64,000 bases of DNA. Source: Nonomuraea roseoviolacea subsp. carminata. Lineage in GTDB: Bacteria; Actinomycetota; Actinomycetes; Streptosporangiales; Streptosporangiaceae. Position 1 is the first letter of the stretch. Every line of letters starts with the position of its first letter. This document shows, piece after piece, positions 25,532 to 34,022 of the stretch. The translations under genes and the position numbers were made by a program. Location of the stretch: the NCBI RefSeq assembly GCF_024172185.1, contig NZ_JAMZEC010000001.1, positions 7,725,001 to 7,789,000 on the forward strand, given 5' to 3'. The notes under the pieces were generated by a model. That model saw nothing but the letters and a program-made list of their open reading frames with translations, was not told where the DNA came from and did no database searches.

Positions 25532-26436
25532 GCGGCCACCTTGGGCAGGAACACCCGGCCGGCCAGGTTCCTGCGGACCAGCCGTACCGCGTCGGAGCCG
25601 AACCGGCGTTCCAGCCTGCCCTGCAGGAAGGTGGCGACCGCGGTCATCAGCATGTACCACAGGCTGGCCACGATGAGCAGCTCCATGATCAGGTTGTTGG
25701 ACTTGTAGATCTGGCTGGCGTTGGTCATGAGGTCGTGCCCGGCCACCACGTACACCAGGGACGTCGTCTTCAGCATCGAGATGAACTCGTTGCCGGTCGG
25801 CGGGATGATGATGCGCAGCGCCTGGGGCAGCACGATCACGCGCATCCGCCTGGCCGGGGTCATGCCGAGGGCGTACGCCGCCTCCGTCTGCCCGCGGTCC
25901 ACCGCCTGGATCCCGGCCCGCACCGTCTCGGCGAAGTAGGCGGCGAGGTTCAGCCCGAGGCCGAGCATGGCCGCGGTGAACCCCGTCATCAGCTCGTTGG
26001 TGTCCCACTTCAGCCCGACCGAGGTGAACGGCACCCTCAGCACCAGCACCGGGAAGAGGAACGCCAGGTTGTACCAGAAGATGAGCTGGACCAGCAGCGG
26101 CGTGCCGCGGAAGAACCAGATGTAGAGCGTCGCCAGCCACCGCAGCACCGGGTTGTGCGCCAGCCGCATCACCGCGAGCAGCACTCCCAGGGTGAGGCCG
26201 ATGGCGGTGGCCAGCACCGAGATCTCCAGCGTGACGAGGATGCCCGCCAGGATCTGCCCGTCGAACAGATACCGGCCGACGGCGCTCCAGTCGAGGTTCG
26301 GGTTGGTGACGACGAGCAGCACCAGCCAGCCGAAGACGAGGGCCGCGCCGGCGCCCGCCAGCAGGCGGCCCCAGTGGCGCGGCCGCGCGACCGGGATCGG
26401 CCTGCCGTCCGGGGTGATGATGGGTTCCGTGCGCAC
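25528..26436 (-). CDS. Polar amino acid ABC transporter permease (HisM/GlnP class)
   Basis: 302 residues. The BPD_transp_1 region starts at about residue 65 (GILVTLEISVLATAIGLTLG) and includes FFRGTPLLVQLIFW and the EAA loop EAAYALGMTPARRMRVIVLP. An N-terminal 40-residue cytoplasmic arm precedes the first helix. It runs just after the binding protein gene (gap 5 bases). A single permease gene implies a homodimer. Confidence 0.9.
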   Translation of the reverse strand: MRTEPIITPDGRPIPVARPRHWGRLLAGAGAALVFGWLVLLVVTNPNLDWSAVGRYLFDGQILAGILVTLEISVLATAIGLTLGVLLAVMRLAHNPVLRWLATLYIWFFRGTPLLVQLIFWYNLAFLFPVLVLRVPFTSVGLKWDTNELMTGFTAAMLGLGLNLAAYFAETVRAGIQAVDRGQTEAAYALGMTPARRMRVIVLPQALRIIIPPTGNEFISMLKTTSLVYVVAGHDLMTNASQIYKSNNLIMELLIVASLWYMLMTAVATFLQGRLERRFGSDAVRLVRRNLAGRVFLPKVAA

Positions 26437-26441
26437 GTCGG

Positions 26442-27404
26442 CTACTTCCCGCCGTTGACCACGGCCGACGGCACCGCGAGCTTCTCCAGGGACCACGCCT
26501 TGAGGATGCCGCCGTACTCGCCGCTCGCGATGAGCGCGTCGAGGGCGCCCCTGACGCACTCGACGAGCTGCTCGTCCTTCGGGTTCATGCCGATGCCCCA
26601 GGGGCTCTCGGTGCCGTCGACGGCCAGCGCCTCGACCTTCTGCCCGGGGTCGGCGGCCTTGTACGCCGCCACGACGTAGTCGGTGATGTTGGCCTGGGCG
26701 CGCCCGTTCCTGACCTGGAGCAGCGCCTCCTGGTCGCCGGGGAACTTGAGGATGGTGACGCCGGACTTGCCGGCCTTCCCGCAGTCCTTGTCGTACGTCT
26801 CGGCCAGCTCCAGGGACGACCCGTTGTCGACCACGGAGACCGTCCTGCCGCACAGGTCGGCCGGTCCCTTGACGCCCGCCGGGTTGCCCGCCTTGAGGAT
26901 CATGCCGGCGCCGGCGCGGACGTAGTCGACGAACGTGACCTTGGCCTGCCGCTCCGGCGTGTCCGACATCGACGACATGATCATGTCGTAGCGGCCGGTG
27001 ATGACGCCGGGGATCTGGGCGTTGAAGTCCTCGTCGCTGATCGTCACCTTGACGCCGAGCTTCCTGGCGATGGCGCGGGCCAGGGCGGGGTCCAGGCCGA
27101 TCGGCGTCTTGCCGTCGGAGGCGAACAGCTCCATCGGCGGGTAGCCGACGGACGTCGTGACCTTGAGGCCCTCCGCCCGCACCGCGTCCGGGACCTTGGC
27201 GGCGAGTGCCTGGTCCGGGGTGACGGCGTTGACGATCGCGGCGGCCTTGTCGTCGGCGGGCGCCTGGTCGAGGGTCACGGTGGTGCCGCCCGGCGTCCGC
27301 CGCCCGTCCGGTCCGGCCTTGGCGGCCCCGTCGTCGAGCGACTGGGCGCCGCAGGCGGTGGCGGCCAGCAGCAGGGCGCCGAGGGTGATGCTTCGCAGGT
27401 TCAT
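26442..27404 (-). CDS. Amino acid ABC transporter substrate-binding lipoprotein (SBP family 3)
   Basis: 320 residues. The lipoprotein signal is clear: MNLRSITLGALLLAATAC with cysteine at 18. The mature part has family 3 motifs: VGYPPMELFASDGKTPIGLD, IPGVITGRYDMIMSSMSDTP and QALL-type LQVRNGRAQANITDY. GAGGAG precedes the ATG. It follows the amidohydrolase gene by eight bases, suggesting that the solute taken up is the substrate or product of that enzyme. Confidence 0.9.
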   Translation of the reverse strand: MNLRSITLGALLLAATACGAQSLDDGAAKAGPDGRRTPGGTTVTLDQAPADDKAAAIVNAVTPDQALAAKVPDAVRAEGLKVTTSVGYPPMELFASDGKTPIGLDPALARAIARKLGVKVTISDEDFNAQIPGVITGRYDMIMSSMSDTPERQAKVTFVDYVRAGAGMILKAGNPAGVKGPADLCGRTVSVVDNGSSLELAETYDKDCGKAGKSGVTILKFPGDQEALLQVRNGRAQANITDYVVAAYKAADPGQKVEALAVDGTESPWGIGMNPKDEQLVECVRGALDALIASGEYGGILKAWSLEKLAVPSAVVNGGK

Positions 27405-27412
27405 GGTTCTCC

Positions 27413-28981
27413 TCAGCCGCGCGTCCAGCGGATCTCGCCGCCGACCACGGTGGTCAGGACTCGCGCGCGCAGCAGCGCGTCGGGGGGTTCGGTGAAGGGG
27501 TCGATGTCGAGGGCGACGAAGTCCGCGAGCATGCCTTCGGCCAGGACGCCCTTGCGCCTCTCCTCGCCGGCCGCGTAGGCCGAGCCGAAGGTGTGCGCGC
27601 GCAACGCCTCGCCGAAGGTGAGCCGCTGCTCCGGCTGCCAGCCGCCGGGCGGCCTGCCGCCGGGCCGGGTCCGGGTCACGGCGGCGTGCAGCGCGGCCAG
27701 GGGGTTCGGGTGCTCGACGGGCGCGTCGGAGCCGAAGGCCAGCGGGACGCCCGCGTCGAGCATGGCGCGCCAGGCGTAGGAGGCGAGGTCGCGCTCGCCG
27801 AGCAGGGACGCGACGAGGTCGAGGTCGCTGGTGCAGTGGACGGGCTGCATCGAGGCGACGACGCCGAGCGCGGCCATCCGCTTGACGTCGGCCGGCCGGA
27901 GATGCTGGGCGTGCTCGATGCGGTGCCGCAGACCGGCCTGCCCGCCGGCGGCCTCGTAGGCGTCGAGCACCAGGTGGTTGGCCTGGTCGCCGATGGCGTG
28001 CGTGGCCACCGCGACGCCGGCCGCGCTCGCCATGCCGATGAGCCGCACGAGCTCCGCGTACGGGGTCACCGCGATGCCGGCGTTGCCGGGGGTGCCGGCG
28101 AACGGCTCGCTCATGTGGCACGTGTGCGAGCCCAGCGCCCCGTCGCTGAACAGCTTCACCGGGCCGGTGCGGAACCAGTCGTCCCCCTGGCCGGTGCGCC
28201 GGCCCTCGGCGATGGCCGCCTCCAGGTGGTCGCGCGGGATCGCCTTGTGCACGCGCAGCTTGAGCGCGCCGGCCGCGCGCAGCTCCAGGTAGGCCGCCCG
28301 GCAGTCCTCGCCGTCGATGTCGTGCACGCTGGTCAGGCCGAGGGCCAGCAGCTCCTCCTGGGCCACGCGGAGCATGGCGGTCAGGTCGGCGGCGGGCAGG
28401 AGGTCGCGCAGCGGGTAGGCGGCGGACTCGCGCAGGATCCCGGTCGGCTCGCCGTCCGCGTCCCTGACGATCTGGCCGCCGGGCGGGTCGGGTGTGGCGC
28501 GGTCGATGCCCATCATGCGCAGGGCCAGGGAGTTGGCCCAGGTGGTGTGGCCGTCGATGCTGGCCAGGGCCGCGGGCCGGTCGGGGCAGACGGAGTCGAG
28601 GGCGTACCGGTCGGGCTGCGCGGGGCGCTCCCAGACGTTGCTGTTCCAGCGTCCGCCGGACAGCCACGCGCCGGGCTCCAGCCGGGAGGCGTGGCCGGAG
28701 ACGCGGGCCAGGGCCTCCTCCAGCGACCTGGCGCCGCGCAGGTCCACCTCGCTCAGTCCCCGCGCGTAGTTGGCCGTGTGGATGTGGGCGTCGTACAGGC
28801 CGGGGATGACGGCCGCGCCGTCGAGGTCCACGAGGTCGGCCGAGCGTCCCGCCGCCGCCCGGACCTCGGACTCGCCGCCCACCGCCAGGACGGTCTCCCC
28901 GTCCACGGCGATCGCCTGGGCGGGCGGTTTCCCGCCGTCACCGGAATGAAGGACGGCATTACGAAAGACACGGATCGTCAT
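27413..28981 (-). CDS. Amidohydrolase family 3 metal-dependent hydrolase (YtcJ-like)
   Basis: 522 residues. The metal site begins with IPGLYDAHIHTANYA (HxH); further ligands are THAIGDQANH, IEHAQHL and FGSDAPVEHPNPL. The domain arrangement is that of amidohydrolase 3 proteins acting on N-acyl or N-formyl amino compounds, with a composite beta-sandwich made of both ends (ADFVALDIDPF near the C-terminus). No signal peptide, so it acts after uptake. It is the first gene of the transporter operon and divergent from a LysR gene, suggesting scavenging of an N-substituted amino acid or amide. Confidence 0.87.
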   Translation of the reverse strand: MTIRVFRNAVLHSGDGGKPPAQAIAVDGETVLAVGGESEVRAAAGRSADLVDLDGAAVIPGLYDAHIHTANYARGLSEVDLRGARSLEEALARVSGHASRLEPGAWLSGGRWNSNVWERPAQPDRYALDSVCPDRPAALASIDGHTTWANSLALRMMGIDRATPDPPGGQIVRDADGEPTGILRESAAYPLRDLLPAADLTAMLRVAQEELLALGLTSVHDIDGEDCRAAYLELRAAGALKLRVHKAIPRDHLEAAIAEGRRTGQGDDWFRTGPVKLFSDGALGSHTCHMSEPFAGTPGNAGIAVTPYAELVRLIGMASAAGVAVATHAIGDQANHLVLDAYEAAGGQAGLRHRIEHAQHLRPADVKRMAALGVVASMQPVHCTSDLDLVASLLGERDLASYAWRAMLDAGVPLAFGSDAPVEHPNPLAALHAAVTRTRPGGRPPGGWQPEQRLTFGEALRAHTFGSAYAAGEERRKGVLAEGMLADFVALDIDPFTEPPDALLRARVLTTVVGGEIRWTRG

Positions 28982-29088
28982 GGGACCTCGGGGTTTGGTG
29001 AGAAGGTCCCCACACTGTAGAAGTGGCCTATTAAGGTGCGAAAGACCACAAAGAAGACAGTCAGCGCTGCTGAGGATAAGGATCGCTG
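28982..29088. promoter_or_regulatory. Divergent LysR/amidohydrolase promoter region
   Basis: The 107-bp gap holds CCAC-N9-GTGG (about 29009-29025) and an AT-richer patch around CTATTAAGG. The layout is that of a LysR-controlled divergent promoter pair; boxes are not confidently assignable. Confidence 0.4.
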
Positions 29089-29973
29089 ATGGTGAAACCG
29101 GAGCATCTGCGGACGCTGCGTGAGGTGATCAGCCGCGGCTCCTTCGCCGCCGCCGCCAACCGGCTCGGCTACACCCCCTCGGCCGTGTCGCAGCAGATGT
29201 CCGCGCTGGAGCGGGAGGTCGGGGTGCGGCTGTTCATCCGGTCCGCCCACAGCGTCCTGCCCACCGGCGCGGCGGAGGTGATGGCCAGACACGCCTCCAC
29301 CGTCCTGGGCGACATCGACCGCCTGGTGGCCGCCGTACGGGAGGCGCACCTCGACACCCGCCGGCAACTGCGCCTGGGCGCGTTCTCCAGCTTCGTCCAG
29401 CACCGTGTCGCCGGGGTCCTGCGGCGGATGCCCCCCGACGACCGGGCGTGCTTCCGGCTGTCCGTGGGAGAGCCGTCGCAGCTCATCCCGCACCTCGGCG
29501 CGGGCGGCGAGATGGACGCCGCGATCGTCTACCGGGTGGGCGACGCCGGACTGTCGTGGCCCTCGTCGGTGGAGCAGCGCTGGATCGCCGAGGACCCGTT
29601 CAAGGTCGTCCTGCCCGCCTCGTGGCCCGACCTCGCCCCCTACCGCGCCGAGCAACTCGTGGACCTGCCGTGGGTGGTGCACCATCCCGCCAGCAGCGAC
29701 GCCTCCTTCTTCGAAGGGCTCTTCGCGCGCTGGGACCTGCACCCGCGCGTCGTCGGCCACTCCGACGACTTCGACGCCACGCTCGCCATGGTGGCGGCCG
29801 GCCTGGGCGCGGCGCTCATCCCCGAACTGGCGCTGCCGGCCGACCTGAGGGGTGTCGTCGTCGCCGACGTCCCCTGGCTGAACACCAGCCGCAGCATCTT
29901 CGCCCTCCTCCGGCCGGACCGGGAGACGGCCAGGCTGGGCACCTTCCTGGACGCGTTGACGAATCCCGCGTGA
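29089..29973 (+). CDS. LysR-family transcriptional regulator
   Basis: 294 residues. The N-terminal helix-turn-helix reads LRTLREVISRGSFAAAANRL, GYTPSAVSQQMSALEREVGV. An effector-binding domain covers 90-290 (QLRLGAFSSFVQHRVAGVLR). It is divergent from the amidohydrolase-ABC operon, the classic position for a LysR controlling that operon. The alpha-oxoamine synthase gene follows 67 bases downstream on the same strand and may be co-transcribed. Confidence 0.9.
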   Translation: MVKPEHLRTLREVISRGSFAAAANRLGYTPSAVSQQMSALEREVGVRLFIRSAHSVLPTGAAEVMARHASTVLGDIDRLVAAVREAHLDTRRQLRLGAFSSFVQHRVAGVLRRMPPDDRACFRLSVGEPSQLIPHLGAGGEMDAAIVYRVGDAGLSWPSSVEQRWIAEDPFKVVLPASWPDLAPYRAEQLVDLPWVVHHPASSDASFFEGLFARWDLHPRVVGHSDDFDATLAMVAAGLGAALIPELALPADLRGVVVADVPWLNTSRSIFALLRPDRETARLGTFLDALTNPA

Positions 29974-30040
29974 ACGCGGCCGATCAAGCAGACTTCTTCG
30001 CGAATGCCGTACCCGGGATCGAAGCGGAGGGCGAGAATCC

Positions 30041-31234
30041 ATGGCCGATGTGTTCGCCAAATGCCGGCTGCCCGCGACGTACCAGTTCGTGAAAGACCTC
30101 GGCGTCTATCCCTATTACCGGGCGATCGAGGAACGGCCCGGCGGGGCCGAGGTCGTGATCGACGGCCGGGTGCTCGTCCAGGCCGGCTCCAACGACTACC
30201 TGGGCCTGTCGGGCGACGAACGCGTGACGGAGGCGGCGGCCGGGGCGACGCGCCGGCTGGGCGCGGGAGGGGGCGGCTCGCGCCTGGGCAACGGCTCGCT
30301 CGCCCTGCACGAGGAGCTCGAAGCCCGGCTCGCGGCCTTCCTCGGGCGGGCGGCGGTCATGGTGACCAGCGCCGGCTACCTGGCCAACCTCGCCCTCGGG
30401 GCGCTCGTCGGGCCCGAGGACACCGTGATCGGCGACCGGCTGATCCACGCCTGCCTGATCGACGCCGTGCGCCTGGGCGGGGCGCGGTTACGCCGCTACC
30501 GGCACCACGACATGGAGCACCTGGAACGGCTGCTCGACGCCGGCGAACCCGGCGCCGGGCGGCTGATCGTCACCGAGGGCATGTTCTCCACCTCCGGCAG
30601 CGTGTGCGACCTGCCGGGCATCGCGCGGCTCGCCCGCCTCCACGGCGCCCGGGTCGTCCTGGACAGCGCCCACGACGTGGGCGTGCTCGGCGCGGCCGGG
30701 CGGGGCGCGGCCGAGCACCACGGGGTGGAGGACGCGGTGGACGTGCAGACCCTGACCTTCTCCAAGGCGCTGGGCACCGTCGGGGGCGCGGTGGCCGGGC
30801 CCGAGGAGATCATCGCCTACCTGCGGCACTACGCGCGGTCCATGGTGTTCACGGCGGCGCTGTCCCCGGGGTGCGCCGCCGCCGCGCTGGCCGCCCTGGG
30901 CATCGTCGCCGCGGAGCCCGAGCGCCGCGACCGCCTGCGGGTGGCGGCGCTCCGGCTGAGCGGGGACCTGGCCGCGACGGGGTACGCGGTCGTCCCCGCC
31001 GACCGGCCGGTCATGGCCGTGCCGGTCGGCGACGACCTGCTGTGCTTCCGGCTGTGGCGGGAGCTGTTCGACGAGGGCGTCTTCGCCACCGCGATGGTCC
31101 CGCCCGGAGTGCCGCCCGGCCAGGCGCTCGTCCGGGTCAGCGTCACCGCCGCCCACACCGAGGCCCACCTCGACCGGATCGCGTCGGCGTTCGCCGCCGC
31201 CGGCCGCCGGCTGGGGCTCACCCGAGAGGGGTGA
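30041..31234 (+). CDS. Alpha-oxoamine synthase (BioF/Kbl/serine palmitoyltransferase family)
   Basis: 397 residues, fold-type I PLP enzyme. Lys242 (QTLTFSKALGTVGG) is the PLP lysine, and Asp208 with His211 (VVLDSAHDVGVLG) contact the cofactor. The start QFVKDLGVYPYYRAIE followed by AGSNDYLGLSGD resembles serine-palmitoyltransferase-like members more than BioF. The reaction would join an amino acid with an acyl-CoA or acyl-carrier thioester with loss of CO2. No biotin, threonine-catabolism or acyl-carrier gene lies nearby, so it is an orphan. GGAGGG precedes the ATG. Confidence 0.85.
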   Translation: MADVFAKCRLPATYQFVKDLGVYPYYRAIEERPGGAEVVIDGRVLVQAGSNDYLGLSGDERVTEAAAGATRRLGAGGGGSRLGNGSLALHEELEARLAAFLGRAAVMVTSAGYLANLALGALVGPEDTVIGDRLIHACLIDAVRLGGARLRRYRHHDMEHLERLLDAGEPGAGRLIVTEGMFSTSGSVCDLPGIARLARLHGARVVLDSAHDVGVLGAAGRGAAEHHGVEDAVDVQTLTFSKALGTVGGAVAGPEEIIAYLRHYARSMVFTAALSPGCAAAALAALGIVAAEPERRDRLRVAALRLSGDLAATGYAVVPADRPVMAVPVGDDLLCFRLWRELFDEGVFATAMVPPGVPPGQALVRVSVTAAHTEAHLDRIASAFAAAGRRLGLTREG

Positions 31235-31246
31235 GCCGGGAGACGT

Positions 31247-31753
31247 TCAGGGGTGCCGGACGGCCTCCGCGGCTCGCCTGATGCCGTCCGTCCAGGACGC
31301 CAGCGCCGCCCGCAGCCGGGCCGCGCCGAAGAACAGGCCGAGCAGCGGCCCGGCCATGGACTCGCTCACCTCCAGCTCCGTGCCGCCGCCGGCCCGGGGC
31401 CGCAGCACGTGCCGGTGGACGGCCCGGGCCCCGAAGCTCACGCCCGTCCACGTGAGCTCCTCCTCCCGGCGCACCACCGCGAACCTGGACCGGATCGTGG
31501 CCTTGCCATTCACCCAGGAGAAGGACGTGTCCGGCGCGAGCGCGCCGCTCAGCCGCACGTCGCGGATCGCCGGGTCGATGCGAGACCAGGCGGCCGGGGT
31601 GGCCAGCACGTCCCAGACCGTCCCGACCGGCGCGTCGATCGCGACGTCGCAGCGGGCCCGCACCGCCGCCCGCTCGTCGATGCGGCCCTTCTTGGCGTAC
31701 TGCTCGTGCAGGTCGTCGAGCGCCGGACCGGTGTACAGCAGCGACTTGACCAT
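31247..31753 (-). CDS. SRPBCC (START-like) superfamily protein
   Basis: 168 residues. The fold shows in DVAIDAPVGTVWDVLATPAAWSRIDPAIRD and VSESMAGPLLGLFFGAARLR, a hydrophobic-ligand cavity of the polyketide cyclase/Bet v 1 type. GGAGGT precedes the ATG. It is the last gene of the four-gene operon that starts with the DinB protein and follows the patatin by 33 bases; it may bind a lipid released there. Confidence 0.85.
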   Translation of the reverse strand: MVKSLLYTGPALDDLHEQYAKKGRIDERAAVRARCDVAIDAPVGTVWDVLATPAAWSRIDPAIRDVRLSGALAPDTSFSWVNGKATIRSRFAVVRREEELTWTGVSFGARAVHRHVLRPRAGGGTELEVSESMAGPLLGLFFGAARLRAALASWTDGIRRAAEAVRHP

Positions 31754-31786
31754 GGTGTGACCTCCAGGGGGGTGACGGGGGGAGCC

Positions 31787-32929
31787 TCAACCGGCGGTGA
31801 GCCGGCCGAGCGGGCGTAACAGCCGCTCGACCGCCGCGCGCCCGGCTTCGAAAGCGGCCCTGAGCGGCTCGCCGTCGCGGGTGAGGCGGCCGACGCGCGG
31901 GGTGCCGGGGCCGGGGCGCACGGACAGGACCGCCGGATCCGCCGGGGCCCGCCCCTCGGCGGGCTGCCGGGACGGTTGCGGGATCGACCGGTCGTAGCGC
32001 GTGAGCACCGCGTCGTCGTGCAGCAGGCGGTGGGCGCGCGCGAGGTAGCTCCGGTGCAGCGCCTCGGGGTACCTCCGCAGGACGGTCGCGGCGACCAGCC
32101 GGGCGCCGTACGACGGCCGCGCCCCCGCGCCGGCCACCGCGATCCCGGCCACACCCGTCCCAGCCACATCCTCCACAGCGGCCCCGGGCACACCCGTCTG
32201 GCCCGCGCCCGTCCCGGGTGCCCCCGTCCCGACCGCGCCCGGGACGGGGGCGGGGCGTGACCGCAGGACCAGGACGTGGCTCGCGCCCTGCGCCAGAGCG
32301 GTGCGGTACGGGATCGACTCGGCGAGGCCGGCGTCGTAGTAACGCCGCCCGGCCAGCTCGACCGGCGGCCCGGCCAGGAACGGCAGCGCGGCACTGGCCC
32401 GCAGCGCCAGCCGTAGCTCGGCGGGACCGGTCACATACGGGCGCAGATCGGTGGACCGCCCGGTGCGGACGTCGGTGGCCAGCGGGTGGTACTCGACGGG
32501 ATGGGCGAGGACGGCGTCGAAGTCCATCCGGGCCACCTCGCGGTACAGGTGCTCGACCAGGTTGCGCACGTCGACCACGGGCCGGCCGCGCAGGAGGTTG
32601 GCGGGGCGGATCATCGCCCGGGCGTAGCCGGGGTCGGCCCAGCCGGTGAGGCGCTCGGGAGTCCCGCTGAGCAGCCAGGCCCCGGTGATGGCGCCCGCCG
32701 ACGCCCCGTAGACCGCGTCGAAGGCGTGCATCACCCCGCTCTCGTGCAGGGCCAGGGCCATGCCGGCGGAGATCGTGCCGCGCATGCCGCCGCCCTCGAC
32801 GGCCAGCGCCACCCGATGGCCGTCCCGCCGCTCGCCGGGACGGCTGCCGCGGCGGACCCGGTCGGCGAGGACGTGCAGCACCTCGTGCCCGCCGGTCGCG
32901 GAATCCAGGACCTCGTGCTCGCCGGTCAC
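31787..32929 (-). CDS. Patatin-like phospholipase
   Basis: 380 residues. Motifs of the patatin Ser-Asp dyad are complete: oxyanion loop AVEGGGMRGTISAGM, nucleophile GASAGAITG, and the Asp in YYDAGLAESIPY. It probably hydrolyses acyl ester bonds of lipids. A Gly/Ala/Val/Pro-rich low-complexity insert (about 50 residues after LVLRSRPAPVPG) interrupts the C-terminal half. GTG 32929 overlaps the upstream stop (GTGA), so it is co-translated with the small barrel protein. Confidence 0.88.
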   Translation of the reverse strand: MTGEHEVLDSATGGHEVLHVLADRVRRGSRPGERRDGHRVALAVEGGGMRGTISAGMALALHESGVMHAFDAVYGASAGAITGAWLLSGTPERLTGWADPGYARAMIRPANLLRGRPVVDVRNLVEHLYREVARMDFDAVLAHPVEYHPLATDVRTGRSTDLRPYVTGPAELRLALRASAALPFLAGPPVELAGRRYYDAGLAESIPYRTALAQGASHVLVLRSRPAPVPGAVGTGAPGTGAGQTGVPGAAVEDVAGTGVAGIAVAGAGARPSYGARLVAATVLRRYPEALHRSYLARAHRLLHDDAVLTRYDRSIPQPSRQPAEGRAPADPAVLSVRPGPGTPRVGRLTRDGEPLRAAFEAGRAAVERLLRPLGRLTAG

Positions 32930-33318
32930 GGGGTCCCGGCCGCTTCGGACAGGTAGGCCCGGGCGCGGTCCCAGAGGCCGGGGTCGGGCTGGGCGGTCGT
33001 CCAGGTGGTGGACCTGAGCCGGCCCCGCCCGCGGTAGCGCCGCACGATGGCGACGTGGTCCGGCCATGCGACGAACCGGCGCAGGGCGAGCTCGTCCCGC
33101 CAGATCGACACCGATCCGCACCGGCCGCTCAGCGGCTCCGTCCAGAGCCACATGCCGACCGCGCCGGGCAGCTCCGGCCAGGACCGGCGCAGCGCGAGCC
33201 CGGCCCGGTAGACGCCGGGCAGGTCGAGCAGCCGGTCGGCCCGGAAGTCGGTGACGCTGACCAGCACCGTGCCGGTGACGCCGGCCGCCTCGCCGGGCGT
33301 CCAGCGGCTCCTCAGCAC
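32926..33318 (-). CDS. Small alpha/beta-barrel-like protein, possibly monooxygenase-related
   Basis: 130 residues from GTG 33318, which overlaps the DinB stop by seven bases. TGTVLVSVTDFRADRLLDLP and GMWLWTEPLSGRCGSVSIWR, then DELALRRFVAWPDHVAIVRR, have the strand-helix rhythm and W/D-rich pattern of dimeric ferredoxin-like proteins such as CrtA or antibiotic-biosynthesis monooxygenases. I cannot name a precise family, and no cofactor motif is visible. The retained position between DinB and patatin genes suggests a shared pathway. Confidence 0.65.
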   Translation of the reverse strand: MLRSRWTPGEAAGVTGTVLVSVTDFRADRLLDLPGVYRAGLALRRSWPELPGAVGMWLWTEPLSGRCGSVSIWRDELALRRFVAWPDHVAIVRRYRGRGRLRSTTWTTAQPDPGLWDRARAYLSEAAGTP

Positions 33319-33917
33319 GGCGCCGCCCACGACGGGGAGCGGCCCAGCAGGCCGAGCAGCCGCTGGAAGTCCGGCGCGTCGCCGGGCACCGGGACGCGGG
33401 CGTCGAACGCGGCGCCCGGCCCCCGGCTCGCGGGAGTGTCCGGCACCCGCGCGGCCACCGCCAGCCCGGCGGCGACCAGCTCGGGGTCGGGCCGGTAGGA
33501 CACGTCGATGCTCACGGCGACGTCCCACCCGTGCACGAGGTTGTCGATCAGGTGCATGCCGATGGCTGCGCGCCCGGGGAAGACGCCGAACTCGCGGACC
33601 TCCACCTGGCGGTCGGGGAAGCCGGGCACGGAGAACGCCTTCACGACGGCGGTGGCGGAGTCCTGGTAGGCGCCGAACGGGTCGTCCCCGAGGTCGTCGT
33701 CGTCCCAGACGGGCGGACGCGCCGGCGGGTCCGCGGCGGCGCCGGCGAAGCCGCGGTTCTCGCTCACCATGTGCCGCAGCAGCTCGCCCAGCGTCCACTC
33801 CGCGCACGGCGTGGGCCGGTCGAGGTCCGCGGAGGTGACCTGGGCGACGGCTCGCCCGGCCAGCTCCAGCGCGCGCCGGTGCAGGTCGCGCAGGTCCGCG
33901 GTCGTGGGGTCGGTCAT
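33312..33917 (-). CDS. DinB-superfamily TIGR03086-type metal-binding protein
   Basis: 201 residues. The N-terminal four-helix bundle carries CAEWTLGELLRHMVSENRGF (first metal His) and IGMHLIDNLVHGWDVAVS (His-containing second site), as in mycothiol-dependent maleylpyruvate isomerase relatives. Members are often thiol-dependent detoxification enzymes. It is the first gene of the leftward operon and divergent from a TetR gene with a pair of operators between them. Confidence 0.88.
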   Translation of the reverse strand: MTDPTTADLRDLHRRALELAGRAVAQVTSADLDRPTPCAEWTLGELLRHMVSENRGFAGAAADPPARPPVWDDDDLGDDPFGAYQDSATAVVKAFSVPGFPDRQVEVREFGVFPGRAAIGMHLIDNLVHGWDVAVSIDVSYRPDPELVAAGLAVAARVPDTPASRGPGAAFDARVPVPGDAPDFQRLLGLLGRSPSWAAPC

Positions 33918-33932
33918 CGTCCACCCTTCTAA

Positions 33933-34008
33933 GTACGAACGTTCGTGCTGACAATAGGAGCGCGCCAGGAGCGACGTCAAGCGGCTATCCTGAACCGAAC
34001 GTTCGTAC
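33933..34008. promoter_or_regulatory. Two TetR-type operators between DinB and TetR genes
   Basis: GTACGAACGTTCGTGC (33933-33948) and CCGAACGTTCGTAC (33995-34008) share the palindromic core CGAACGTTCG and are centred 60 bp apart. One lies 15 bases before the DinB ATG, the other just before the TetR ribosome site. Each therefore can repress one direction, the usual arrangement for an autoregulated divergent TetR system. Confidence 0.75.
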
Positions 34009-34022
34009 TCGGAGGGGTGGAG

